Positions 33,468-40,967 are shown, counted from the stretch's first letter. The stretch: DNA of 64,000 bases from Defluviimonas sp. SAOS-178_SWC (GCF_039830135.1 NZ_CP156081.1:1598001-1662000), one strand, 5' to 3'. Numbers and translations are program-made. Notes: generated by a model not told the origin, from the sequence alone.

Positions 33468-34789
33468 GCTGACGCGCCTCCTTTGCGCACGAGTTTGCCG
33501 GCGGCGTTGGTCTCGAACCCCTCGACGAAGCGGATGATGGCCGGAACGGCCTCGCGTACCAGACGCGCGCGGCAAGTGTCGAGGATCGCCTGTTTCGTCG
33601 TCTCCGCGTCGGCGCCGTCGGCGAGTTGCACTTCGGCGACGACGAGCGTGCCGGTGATCGGGTTCTTCTTCGACGAGACCTGGACGAGCGCCACGCCGGG
33701 CACCGATTTCACCGTGTCCTCAACGGTTTCAGGGTAGATCTTCACACCGCCGACATTGATCAGCCCGTTCTCTCGCCCGAGGAAATGAAGCCGGTCGCCG
33801 TCCGCCCTGATGAGGTCGCCGGAGCGGATATAGCCTTCCGCATCGACCGCGATCTCGGCGCTGGCGACCGAGGGGCCGACGGGCGGGCGCAGCCAGAGGA
33901 TATCGTCGACGATCTTCAGCCTCACCCCGCCAGGCGCGATATTCAGGTAGTCGGCGGGAAAGCCCGCCTTGCCGTCGTTCACCGAAAATCCGACCCCGGC
34001 TTCGGTCGAGGCGTAGATATGTGTCACGCGTGCGTCAGGAAAACCGGCGCGCAGGGCGTCGATGGTCGCCTGATCCGCGATCTCGCCGCCAAGCGTGATC
34101 TGCCGGAGCGACAGCGCCTTGTGGTCCGGCACCATCAGCACCCGCCGCCACAGCGTCGGGGTGGCGGAAAGATGGGTGCAGCCGTTCGCGGCCAGCGCGG
34201 CGATCTGCGCGGCGATTGGCTCATGCGTGTCGACAACCAGAAGCCGGCCGCCGCCGACCAGCGCCTGAAGCGTGACCTGAAGACCGGCGAAACGCGTCGG
34301 GTCGTAGAGGAGCCCCCAGTTCGGCGCATCCTTCGGTGTGAAGCGATAGACGCTGCGGGTCAGCGACTTGAGCGTATGCGGCACAACCTTCGGGGTGCCC
34401 GTCGTTCCCGACGTGGTCATGAGCCATGTCGTCGTCGCCTGCGCGTCGGCCGCGCCGGGGGCGGTCGCGTCCTCGAACGCCATCGCGCCAGAGTGGTCGC
34501 GCAGGTCATCCCGGTCGGTGACGAGCGCACCGCAGCCGGTCCGCTCCGCGAGCGTCCGGACCGTATCGGCGTCAAGCGCGCCGGACAAAAGCAGGATCGT
34601 GGCGGCCTGGCCGTCGAGGGCAGTGAGCGCCCGGATCAAGGTCACCGGATCGCTGAGGCAGAGCGCCACGGGGCGGTCAATCGCGAGCGATGCCGAGGCG
34701 CGGAGGCCGGAGAGGTCGTCGCGGGTGTATTCGCGGCCATCCGCGCCAACCAGCGACGCGGAACCGAGTTGCCCGGCGAGCGAGGTCAT
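33464..34789 (-). CDS. Acyl-AMP ligase (ANL family) of the acyl cassette
   Basis: Predicted to activate a carboxylic acid with ATP and load it on CoA or, more likely here, the adjacent carrier protein. The 441-residue product is short for the family because the N-terminal domain is compact. Motifs: TTSGTTGTPKVVPHTLK (P-loop), IYASTEAGVGFS, RSGDLIRADGDRLHFLGREN, then LINVGGVKIYPETVE. The catalytic Lys of the C-terminal domain is in ETNAAGKLVRKGG. It overlaps the carrier gene upstream and the reductase gene downstream by four bases each, so the three are translated together. The acid substrate cannot be read from the sequence. Confidence 0.85.
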   Translation of the reverse strand: MTSLAGQLGSASLVGADGREYTRDDLSGLRASASLAIDRPVALCLSDPVTLIRALTALDGQAATILLLSGALDADTVRTLAERTGCGALVTDRDDLRDHSGAMAFEDATAPGAADAQATTTWLMTTSGTTGTPKVVPHTLKSLTRSVYRFTPKDAPNWGLLYDPTRFAGLQVTLQALVGGGRLLVVDTHEPIAAQIAALAANGCTHLSATPTLWRRVLMVPDHKALSLRQITLGGEIADQATIDALRAGFPDARVTHIYASTEAGVGFSVNDGKAGFPADYLNIAPGGVRLKIVDDILWLRPPVGPSVASAEIAVDAEGYIRSGDLIRADGDRLHFLGRENGLINVGGVKIYPETVEDTVKSVPGVALVQVSSKKNPITGTLVVAEVQLADGADAETTKQAILDTCRARLVREAVPAIIRFVEGFETNAAGKLVRKGGASA

Positions 34790-35043
34790 GCCTTGGGCTG
34801 GTAGCGTTCATAGAACGCGACGAATTCGGCGAAGGTCTGCGGATAGAAGGCTTCGTCCGACAGGGTGAAGGGGTCGAAGCCCAACTCCTCGTCGAGCGAG
34901 GTCACGAAGATCGCGAAGCCGAGGCTGTCGAGACCGGTCTCGAGCAGGACCGTATCCGGGGCGAGGGCGGGTGCGTCGCTGTTCTTCTCCTGTTTCCAGA
35001 CCTGTCCGAAGACATTCCGGATGCTTGCTTCAAGAGTGCTCAT
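34786..35043 (-). CDS. Dedicated acyl carrier protein of the acyl cassette
   Basis: Start at 35043 (MSTLEASIRNVFGQVWKQEK), preceded by a GAGGAA site; 30 more in-frame codons upstream overlap the acetyltransferase gene and are rejected. The 85-residue protein carries the phosphopantetheine Ser40 in LETGLDSLGFAIFV, followed by SLDEELGFDPFTL and an aromatic C-terminus (FYPQTFAEFVAFYERYQ). It is clearly different from housekeeping AcpP, which supports use in a separate pathway. It starts 10 bp after the acetyltransferase gene and overlaps the ligase gene. Confidence 0.88.
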   Translation of the reverse strand: MSTLEASIRNVFGQVWKQEKNSDAPALAPDTVLLETGLDSLGFAIFVTSLDEELGFDPFTLSDEAFYPQTFAEFVAFYERYQPKA

Positions 35044-35053
35044 TGCTCGTTCC

Positions 35054-35512
35054 TCAATGGTCGATCGGAGAGTCGTTCCCCTTGTCAAGGCGGATGCCCC
35101 AGGGGCCGGTGACGATGTTCTGTTCGACCACACGCGCGGGATTTCCCATCACCACCGAATTCGACGGCACGTCGCGGCCTACGACTGAATTGCCGGTGAC
35201 GATGACGGAATCGCCGATGCGGACGCCGGGCAGCACGATCGCGCCGTACCCGATGAAGCAGTTGCGGCCGATATGGACGTCGCGGTGGGTACGGTTGACG
35301 AAATCATGCGTCAGGATCGCCGCACCCGACGTGATGGCCGTGTAGTCACCGATGTGAATCCCCTCCGGGTGGGTCTTGTCGAGTTTCGCGCCCATCGAGA
35401 TCCGCACATCCTTGCCGAGGTCCATTCCGTAGACGCGCCCATATAGGAAATTCACGCCTGGCAGAACGATCTTTCTGTGGACGACGGTTCTGATCGCAGA
35501 GAGCAAAGACAT
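35054..35512 (-). CDS. Hexapeptide-repeat acyltransferase of the acyl cassette
   Basis: A left-handed beta-helix transferase of the WbbJ/maltose-acetyltransferase kind. Start at 35512 (MSLLSAIRTVVHRKIVLPGV) is preferred because AAGG lies 6 bp upstream; ATG at 35554 or TTG at 35566 would lengthen it. Hexapeptide turns run through GIHIGDYTAITSGAAILTHD, VHIGRNCFIGYGAIVLPGVR and IGDSVIVTGNSVVGRDVPSN, ending VVMGNPARVV. The likely catalytic His is in THDF. As first gene of the operon it may transfer the acyl group from the carrier protein to a sugar or other amine or hydroxyl. Acceptor unknown. Confidence 0.85.
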   Translation of the reverse strand: MSLLSAIRTVVHRKIVLPGVNFLYGRVYGMDLGKDVRISMGAKLDKTHPEGIHIGDYTAITSGAAILTHDFVNRTHRDVHIGRNCFIGYGAIVLPGVRIGDSVIVTGNSVVGRDVPSNSVVMGNPARVVEQNIVTGPWGIRLDKGNDSPIDH

Positions 35513-35704
35513 CGCGGACCTTGACGTTTCGGCGGACAGGTTCGGCCGGTTCATGAACAGAATCAATCGGCGCTAACAAACGCGAAGTTGCTGCGAAGTT
35601 CCAGTCTTCAGGCGGCATCGTTTCCGGATCGAACAAGAAACCGGCGAATTTGCACGAAAAATGAGGTCAGCGGGCCTTGGCCGCCCGGTTGCTGCCCGGC
35701 ACAG

Positions 35705-35735
35705 GTCGCGCCGGCTATAGTCTGGCCGGCGCGAC
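35705..35735 (-). terminator. GC-rich hairpin after the VOC gene
   Basis: Perfect 11-bp arms (35705-35715 and 35725-35735) with a 9-nt loop, 8 bp after the VOC stop on the minus strand. No T run follows, so termination would be weak or factor-assisted. The rest of the 230-bp gap (35513-35743) shows no gene. Confidence 0.55.
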
Positions 35736-35743
35736 CCGCGGTG

Positions 35744-36139
35744 TCAGGCGGCATAGCTGACGAGTTCGTATTCGACCCCATCGTCGCCGTCGAAATAGAA
35801 GCGCCGTCCAGGTTCGTAGTCGGCATGGCTGCGCGGCTCGTAGCCGGCGGCGCGCACGGCGCGTTCGGCCGCGTCGAGGTCGCCCACCACGAGCCCGACA
35901 TGGTTCAGCGACCCGCGCTTCACATAGCGTTCGGCCTGGCCGGTGAGGGGCATCGCAGGCGCATAGAGCGCGAGGTAGCTGTCGTCGGAGCCGACATGGA
36001 CGGTAAAGCCGTTGTCTTTTGCGGCGCCCTCCCATCTGACCTTCCAACCGAAGAGCGACGTGAGGATCCGGGCGGTGGCCCTGGGATCGGTGACGGTGAT
36101 GTTCACGTGTTCGACACGGGCGGGGATAGCGGTGGGCAT
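35744..36139 (-). CDS. VOC/glyoxalase family protein, probable SoxR target
   Basis: A 131-residue vicinal-oxygen-chelate protein. Start at 36139 (MPTAIPARVEHVNITVTDPR) with AGGAG 6 bp upstream. Two beta-alpha-beta-beta-beta modules are visible: HVNITVTDPRATARILTSLF with WEGAAKDNGFTVHVG, then LNHVGLVVGDLDAAERAVRA with YFDGDDGVEYELV. Metal positions are plausible at the His and Glu residues of these strands. It is divergent from soxR, with a SoxR box in the 89-bp spacer, so it is probably induced by redox-active compounds and may act on or bind one of them. Confidence 0.85.
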   Translation of the reverse strand: MPTAIPARVEHVNITVTDPRATARILTSLFGWKVRWEGAAKDNGFTVHVGSDDSYLALYAPAMPLTGQAERYVKRGSLNHVGLVVGDLDAAERAVRAAGYEPRSHADYEPGRRFYFDGDDGVEYELVSYAA

Positions 36140-36189
36140 GGGACTCTCCTGATGGTGCCCGTCCTTGCGCGGGCTTGTGCTTGGTAGTT

Positions 36190-36207
36190 CCTCAAGTAAA
36201 CTTGAGG
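36190..36207. promoter_or_regulatory. SoxR operator
   Basis: CCTCAAGTAAACTTGAGG is an 18-bp palindrome differing at a single central base from the SoxR site CCTCAAGTTAACTTGAGG. It lies between the divergent VOC and soxR genes, 22 bp upstream of the soxR start. Confidence 0.9.
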
Positions 36208-36228
36208 TCAAGCGGAAAAGAGGTGGGC

Positions 36229-36711
36229 ATGGAAAGGGAACTGACGATCGGCGCGCTGGCGCGGCGGACCGGACTCGCGGTGTCGGCGATCCGGTTCTAC
36301 GAGGAACGCGGGCTGGTCCGGCCGGGCCGCAATGCGGGCGGCCAGCGCCGGTTCGCCCGCAGCGATATCCGGCGGCTATCCTTCGTGATGATCGCTCAGA
36401 AGCTCGGCTACACCATCGCCGAGATCGCGGCGCGGCTCGGCGAATTGCCGGAGGGCAGGGCGCCCGATGCGGAGGACTGGCGGGCGATGGCAGAAGGCTT
36501 CCGCGCGGAGCTGGACGCACGGATCGCGCTCATGACCGAGTTTCGCGACAAGCTCGACGGGTGTATCGGCTGTGGCTGCCTGTCGCTGACGCGCTGCGCG
36601 CTTTACAATCCGGACGATCGCGCGTCCATGCGCGGGTCCGGCCCGCGCTATCTGATGGGCGACCGGCCGGATCAGGCGGAACCGCCGTCCTCCTTGCAGA
36701 AGAGATCGTAG
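36229..36711 (+). CDS. soxR: Redox-sensitive transcriptional activator SoxR
   Basis: A MerR-family regulator whose [2Fe-2S] cluster senses redox-cycling compounds. Start at 36229 (MERELTIGALARRTGLAVSA). The 160-residue protein has the N-terminal winged helix (SAIRFYEERGLVRPGRNAGG), a dimerisation helix and the diagnostic CIGCGCLSLTRC cluster motif (C-x2-C-x-C-x5-C). The SoxR box upstream suggests control of the divergent VOC gene and possible autoregulation. The 3' end overlaps the convergent ArsR-type gene by 40 bp. Confidence 0.96.
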   Translation: MERELTIGALARRTGLAVSAIRFYEERGLVRPGRNAGGQRRFARSDIRRLSFVMIAQKLGYTIAEIAARLGELPEGRAPDAEDWRAMAEGFRAELDARIALMTEFRDKLDGCIGCGCLSLTRCALYNPDDRASMRGSGPRYLMGDRPDQAEPPSSLQKRS

Positions 36712-37043
36712 AGCACACCGATCAGCCGTTCGGCCCGGGTGTCGGCGAGCGAATAGAAGATCGCCTTGCCTTCGCGCCGCGCCTCGACCACCCCTTCGAG
36801 CCTGAGCCGCGCAAGCTGCTGGCTGACCGCCGCCTGGCGCGAGGAGAGCAGGATCTCAAGCTCCGTCACGGTCTTTTCGCCGGTCGAAAGGTGGCACAGG
36901 ATCATCAGCCGGCCTTCATGCGCGAGCGCCTTTAGGAAGGTCGACGCGCTTTCGGCGCGCGACATCATATCTTCCGGCGCGACATCGCAACGCGGCGAAT
37001 AGCTAGGCGCATCGAGGTGCGTCAGGGGGTCGGTCAGGGCCAT
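36672..37043 (-). CDS. ArsR-family persulfide sensor, SqrR/BigR-like repressor
   Basis: A 123-residue winged-helix repressor. Start at 37043 (MALTDPLTHLD); an ATG at 37049 adds two residues. Family signature: FLKALAHEGRLMILCHLSTG, SSRQAAVSQQLARLRLEGVV, EARREGKAIFYSLADTRAER and the end LYDLFC. Cys50 and Cys116 are 66 residues apart, exactly the spacing of the two cysteines that form the tetrasulfide switch in Rhodobacter capsulatus SqrR. A further Cys19 is at the N-terminus. No sulfide:quinone reductase or persulfide dioxygenase gene is adjacent. It is convergent with soxR and divergent from the DUF4147 gene. Confidence 0.85.
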   Translation of the reverse strand: MALTDPLTHLDAPSYSPRCDVAPEDMMSRAESASTFLKALAHEGRLMILCHLSTGEKTVTELEILLSSRQAAVSQQLARLRLEGVVEARREGKAIFYSLADTRAERLIGVLYDLFCKEDGGSA

Positions 37044-37055
37044 GATCATCCACTC

Positions 37056-37071
37056 TATATGTTTGAATATA
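37056..37071. promoter_or_regulatory. AT-rich inverted repeat upstream of the SqrR-like gene
   Basis: TATAT (37056-37060) and ATATA (37067-37071) flank GTTTGA, 12 bp upstream of the repressor start in otherwise GC-rich DNA. A plausible autoregulatory operator that could also affect the divergent DUF4147 gene. Confidence 0.45.
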
Positions 37072-37194
37072 TATCGGGATGCCGCCCCGCGCCAGTCCCG
37101 CCTCAGGATTCGCCATTCGGACGTTGCGGCGGAGATACGCCGGTCGCGGGCTAGATGACCCCAGGGTGACTTTACGGAAGTTGGTGATTCGGGG

Positions 37195-38535
37195 ATGCTT
37201 TTGCCCCGGATGGGGACTGAACTCGACATATTGCGCGCCGAGGCGCGACGGCTGATGGCGGCTGGACTCGCGGCGGCGGCGCCCTGGGCGGCGGTGTCGC
37301 GCGCATTGGCGGCCGCGCCGGTGTCCGCGCCGGGGCCGGGGGGGAGCTATGTGATCCTCGCGATCGGCCGGTTTGCCCCGGCGATGGCCGGCGCCGCCCT
37401 GTCCCGGCTCGGTCCTTGCGAGACATTGGTAGTCACCGATGCGGCGGCGGGGGAGGCGCCGGAAGGCGCGCGGGTGATGATCGCTGGGTGGCCGGATTCC
37501 GACGCCGCCGGCGAACGCGCCGCGGCGGTGGTCGAATCCGCGCTTGGCGGGCTTGGCCCCGAGGACCGGGCGGTCGTTCTCTTGTCGGCGGGCGCCGCGG
37601 CACTGGTGCCGGCGCCGGCGGTCGGGTTGCGGCTCGCCGATCTTCTGGCGGCCGAGCGGATGATGCGCGCGGCAGGTGCGGGGGCGGCGGAAGTGGCGCT
37701 CGTCCGGCAACAGTTGTCGCGGTTCGAAGGCGGCGGTCTCGTCGGGTTGGCCGCGCCGGCGGAAGTCACGGTCTTCGTCCTCGCCGATCCGGCCGAGGGC
37801 GAGGATCCGCGCCGCATCGGCGGCGGCATGATGTCGGGGCCGCTCGGCAGCCGGGTCACGGCGCGGGCGCTGGTGGAGCTTTACGGGATCTGGGACCGGT
37901 TGCCGGAACGCCTGCGGCGGCACCTGTCCCAGCCCGCCCCCGGCGCGGCGATTGCGAAGACACGGATGCGGATTGTCGGGGCCAATGCGCTCTCGGTCGC
38001 GGCGATGGCCGCCGCCGGAGCGCGGGCCTTTTCGCGCCCGCTCTCCGGCGAGCCGCTGGAACTCGTCCACGACATCCATGCGGTCGCGGCCGGTCTGGCT
38101 CCGGGGTCCGCCGTTGCCTTCGGCATGGAGCCGATGCGCGACTGGCCAGATCCGGCCGGCGCTGCCGACCCGGCGGACGAGGGCGATGCGGGCGGCGACG
38201 TCCTGATGCTGCGCGCGCCGCTCGTGGCGGGCGCGGCGGGACCGCGCCACGCCGACCTCGCTCTGCGGTTTGCCTGCCTGGCGCGTGACCGCCGTCTGCC
38301 AGCACCCTGGGCGCTTCTCCTCTCCGCCAGCGATGGCGGCGGGGCCGACGGCAAGCTGCCGGGGGTCATCGTCGACAGCGAGACGCTTGCGTGCATGCGT
38401 CTCGAAGGGGTCGATCCGGACAGGGTGCTCGAGCGTGGCGGCGCGGGCGCTGTCCTCGAGGCGGCAGGGGCGGCCTTCCGCACCGGCCCGACCGGCACCG
38501 ATATCGGCGACCTCGCCGTCTTCGTCCGGGGCTGA
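37195..38535 (+). CDS. DUF4147/MOFRL glycerate-kinase-like protein with degenerate active site
   Basis: Related to glycerate 2-kinase (GckA/GLYCTK). The 446-residue protein keeps the overall layout: an N-terminal DUF4147 domain and a C-terminal MOFRL-type domain. Key motifs have decayed. The glycine-rich SGGGSALL loop reads LLSAGAAALVPAP; the catalytic-type Lys of S-x-I-K-G-G is Glu in QQLSRFEGGGLVG; the SDVxGD loop reads ADPAEGED; and the C-terminal TDGxDG loop reads SASDGGGADG. It is Ala/Gly-rich throughout. Start may be 37195 or the ATG at 37210. It lies divergent from a SqrR-like repressor. It may have another substrate or no kinase activity. Confidence 0.7.
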   Translation: MLLPRMGTELDILRAEARRLMAAGLAAAAPWAAVSRALAAAPVSAPGPGGSYVILAIGRFAPAMAGAALSRLGPCETLVVTDAAAGEAPEGARVMIAGWPDSDAAGERAAAVVESALGGLGPEDRAVVLLSAGAAALVPAPAVGLRLADLLAAERMMRAAGAGAAEVALVRQQLSRFEGGGLVGLAAPAEVTVFVLADPAEGEDPRRIGGGMMSGPLGSRVTARALVELYGIWDRLPERLRRHLSQPAPGAAIAKTRMRIVGANALSVAAMAAAGARAFSRPLSGEPLELVHDIHAVAAGLAPGSAVAFGMEPMRDWPDPAGAADPADEGDAGGDVLMLRAPLVAGAAGPRHADLALRFACLARDRRLPAPWALLLSASDGGGADGKLPGVIVDSETLACMRLEGVDPDRVLERGGAGAVLEAAGAAFRTGPTGTDIGDLAVFVRG

Positions 38536-38565
38536 CCTGCCCGCTGTGCCGTGGTCTTGATCGGC

Positions 38566-39060
38566 CTAGCCGTGATGCAGGAAATCGCCGTAGCGACCGT
38601 CCCAGAACAGCAGCGGCTCCCCCCGGCGGACGCTGGCCCGAACGACCCGACCGACGAGAATCGCGTGATCGCCGCCGTCATGCACGGCCTCGGCGGCGCA
38701 ATCGAAGCGGGCGAGGCAGCCGGGCAGGAGCGGCAGCCCCTCGGGCGTCTGCGATATCGCGAGACCGGAGAAATCGTCGCCCGTCCGGGCGAAGCGGCGG
38801 CAGAGGTCGAGCTGATCGGCGGCGAGCACGTGGATCGCGTAGTGGTCCGCGGCGACGAAGGCCGGAAACCGGGCCGAGGCGCGCGCCGGGCACCACAGGA
38901 CCAGCGGAGGTTCGAGCGAGACGGAGGTGAAGCTGTTGGCGGTGATGCCGACGGGGCCGCGTTCGGACAGGGCCGTGACCACCGTGACACCGGTCGCGTA
39001 CCGCGCAAGGGCCGCGCGGAAGTCGCGCTCGCCGCCGGTGCCGGGGGTGATCTGGTCCAT
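38566..39060 (-). CDS. Flavin reductase domain protein
   Basis: An FMN-binding split-barrel protein likely to reduce flavin with NAD(P)H, often for a partner monooxygenase. Start at 39060 (MDQITPGTGGERDFRAALAR); 30 extra upstream codons are rejected. The 164-residue protein has YATGVTVVTALSERGPVGIT, ANSFTSVSLEPPLVLW, FAVHVLAADQLDL-like strand (YAIHVLAADQLDLCRRFA) and DHAILVGRVVRA, and ends with a GRYGDFLHHG sequence typical of the family. No monooxygenase gene is next to it. It converges with the DUF4147 gene (30-bp gap). Confidence 0.88.
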   Translation of the reverse strand: MDQITPGTGGERDFRAALARYATGVTVVTALSERGPVGITANSFTSVSLEPPLVLWCPARASARFPAFVAADHYAIHVLAADQLDLCRRFARTGDDFSGLAISQTPEGLPLLPGCLARFDCAAEAVHDGGDHAILVGRVVRASVRRGEPLLFWDGRYGDFLHHG

Positions 39061-39170
39061 CTCGCGGTCCTGTTGTCGTCCTTGAGGCCGGATCGGCCTC
39101 GTTCGCGGCGACAGGAAAACCACATTCCGGCAGCGAAGGCTACCCGGCACGGTGCCGGGCCGGGCCTGGA

Positions 39171-39320
39171 TCAGGCTTCTTCTTCGCCGGTGTCGACCAG
39201 CCAGCCGCCGGGACCGGCGATGTGGTCGGGCAGGGCGAGGATCATCAGCTCGCGGACAAGGAGGCAGGCCAGAAGGCTTGCGGCGATCTCGTCAAAAGAA
39301 AACTGGGTCAGAAAATCCAT
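39171..39320 (-). CDS. Small acidic protein (49 aa)
   Basis: An ATG at 39320 is preceded by a strong GGAGGGG site and opens MDFLTQFSFDEIAASLLACL, continuing LVRELMILALPDHIAGPG and ending in TGEEEA. The middle is a hydrophobic or amphipathic helix and the ends are acidic. Ribosome site, spacing and sensible codon use make it a likely real gene that standard length cut-offs would miss. Family and function unknown. It stands alone, 110 bp upstream of the flavin reductase on the same strand. Confidence 0.55.
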   Translation of the reverse strand: MDFLTQFSFDEIAASLLACLLVRELMILALPDHIAGPGGWLVDTGEEEA

Positions 39321-39437
39321 TGTCCCCTCCAAGGTCCATGACCGGGACATTCGCCGTCAAAGCGGGCGCGATTGGGGCGGAGCGGTGACATTTCGCGGCC
39401 TTTGTCGTGATTTTCGCCGCCACCGAAGGGGTGGCTG

Positions 39438-39578
39438 TTGTCAAACGACAACGCCGCGCTCATCTTCTGCCGGCTGATCCGCGCAGTCGCGCTTGTTCTC
39501 GTGGCGGCGGCTTCCTATGTGGCTTCCAACTGCCAACGCCGCCGGGTCGAACCGGGCGGGCCACGGAGCGCCGGATGA
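39438..39578 (+). CDS. Possible small hydrophobic peptide before the DUF475 gene
   Basis: A TTG start at 39438 with AAGGGG 8 bp upstream gives a 46-residue frame with a hydrophobic core (LIRAVALVLVAAASYVASNC) and a basic tail. The TGA overlaps the ATG of the next gene, as in translational coupling. It could be a coincidental frame in the 254-bp gap. Confidence 0.25.
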   Translation: MSNDNAALIFCRLIRAVALVLVAAASYVASNCQRRRVEPGGPRSAG

Positions 39579-40612
39579 CAACCGCACTTCACTACTTCCG
39601 CTGGGCCTTCATCGTGACAGCGGTGGGGCTGGCCTTGGCCTTCTGGCTCGGCTGGGGCTACGATCACAGCCTTGCAGGCTCGATCAGCTTTTTTCTGATC
39701 GGCGCGGTGCTCGCGATCCTCGAAATCTCGCTGTCGTTCGACAACGCCATCGTCAACGCGAACAAGCTGAAAGAGATGGATCCCGTCTGGCAGCGCCGCT
39801 TCCTGACATGGGGCATCCTGATCGCGGTCTTCGGCATGCGGGTCGTCTTTCCGCTGCTCATCGTCGTCATCGCGGCGGGAATCGGCCCCTGGGAGGCGAT
39901 CGAACTCGCCGCGACCCGGCCGGACGAATATGCCCGCATCATCGGCGGCGCGCATTTGTCCATCGCCGCCTTCGGCGGCACGTTCCTGATGATGGTGGCG
40001 CTGAATTACTTCGTTGACGAGGGCAAGGAGGTGGACTGGATCCGCAGCCTCGAATGCCAGCTTCGCCGCTGCGCGTCGATCCGCGGGCTGGAGATCGCCT
40101 TCGTCCTTGCGGTCGTGATGCTCTTCGCCGTCGTCCTGCCGGGGCATGAGACGGCGCGCTTCCTGTTCGCGGCAATCGGCGGGCTTCTGACCTTCCTTGC
40201 CGTCGAGGTGTTGGGCCATGTGCTCGACTCGCGCCAAGCCACGGTCGAGGTTGCCGCGCGGGGCGGGATTGGCGCATTCCTCTACCTTGAAGTGCTGGAC
40301 GCGTCGTTCAGTTTCGACGGGGTGATCGGCGCCTTCGCGCTGACCCACAATCTCTTCCTCATCGCCATCGGCCTCGGCATCGGGGCGATGTATGTGCGCT
40401 CGATGACGATCATGCTGGTGGAGCGAAAGACCCTCTCCCAGTTCCGCTACCTCGAACATGGCGCGTTCTATTCGATCCTTGTCCTCAGCCTGATCATGTT
40501 CGCCCAGACGCTCTGGCATATTCCCGAACTTGTCACCGGCGTGCTCGGCTCCGGCTTCATCGGCGTCGCGCTGGTATCCTCGATCCTCTACAATCGCCGC
40601 CAGAGCGTCTGA
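39575..40612 (+). CDS. DUF475/TerC-superfamily membrane protein
   Basis: A 345-residue inner-membrane protein with about nine hydrophobic segments. Start at 39575 (MTTALHYFRWAFIVTAVGLA). Characteristic acidic membrane motifs of the DUF475 and TerC group are present: EISLSFDNAIVNANKL in an early helix, and EVLDASFSFDGVIGAFALT in a later one, suggesting metal ion binding. The family is tied to tellurite resistance and, for TerC relatives, to manganese export; substrate here unknown. There are no ter genes in the vicinity. Confidence 0.87.
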   Translation: MTTALHYFRWAFIVTAVGLALAFWLGWGYDHSLAGSISFFLIGAVLAILEISLSFDNAIVNANKLKEMDPVWQRRFLTWGILIAVFGMRVVFPLLIVVIAAGIGPWEAIELAATRPDEYARIIGGAHLSIAAFGGTFLMMVALNYFVDEGKEVDWIRSLECQLRRCASIRGLEIAFVLAVVMLFAVVLPGHETARFLFAAIGGLLTFLAVEVLGHVLDSRQATVEVAARGGIGAFLYLEVLDASFSFDGVIGAFALTHNLFLIAIGLGIGAMYVRSMTIMLVERKTLSQFRYLEHGAFYSILVLSLIMFAQTLWHIPELVTGVLGSGFIGVALVSSILYNRRQSV

Positions 40613-40636
40613 CCTGGCGCCGGGGCGGACCGTCTC

Positions 40637-40655
40637 GGGGGGCATCGAGCCCCCC
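40637..40655 (+). terminator. GC hairpin after the DUF475 gene
   Basis: GGGGGGC (40637-40643) and GCCCCCC (40649-40655) with a 5-nt loop, 25 bp after the stop. No T run. Confidence 0.4.
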
Positions 40656-40739
40656 TCGCCGGGATCCGCTGACGCGGCTCGGGCGTTGGAGGGGAACGGC
40701 GGTCACCGCCGGATGGGGTGTGGGTGCGGATCACTCGGG

Positions 40740-40967
40740 ATGAAGCTCAATGGACGTTTGAAGCGATGGCTTGTCCGGGTGCGCCGGAAGGTGCCGCCCG
40801 GATTGCGGAGCCTGCTCGGGCTACTTCTCGTGGCGGGCGGCGTGCTCGGCTTTCTGCCGGTCCTCGGATTCTGGATGATCCCGCTCGGCATCCTCGTCAT
40901 CGCGCTCGATGTGAAACCGCTCTTCCGCCGCATCCGGGAATGGCGACGCGGCGGACGGGAGCGCTAG
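40740..40967 (+). CDS. Small membrane protein, PGPGW-like
   Basis: A 75-residue protein, MKLNGRLKRWLVRVRRKVPP onward, with a strongly basic N-terminus and one hairpin of two membrane segments (SLLGLLLVAGGVLGFLPVLG and FWMIPLGILVIALDV). The FLPVLGFWMIPLG turn is characteristic of small alphaproteobacterial membrane proteins related to the PGPGW group. The start lacks a strong ribosome site; an ATG at 40713 is out of frame. Function unknown. It precedes dusA by 46 bp. Confidence 0.65.
   Translation: MKLNGRLKRWLVRVRRKVPPGLRSLLGLLLVAGGVLGFLPVLGFWMIPLGILVIALDVKPLFRRIREWRRGGRER

Noticed and set aside
32585..33575. Plus-strand frame opposite the cassette reductase
   Set aside because: Shadow of the SDR gene, which has all catalytic residues on the minus strand.
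40530..40739. N-terminal extension of the small membrane protein at 40740
   Set aside because: The upstream frame overlaps the end of the DUF475 gene and encodes Ser/Ala/Pro/Arg-rich sequence without family character.
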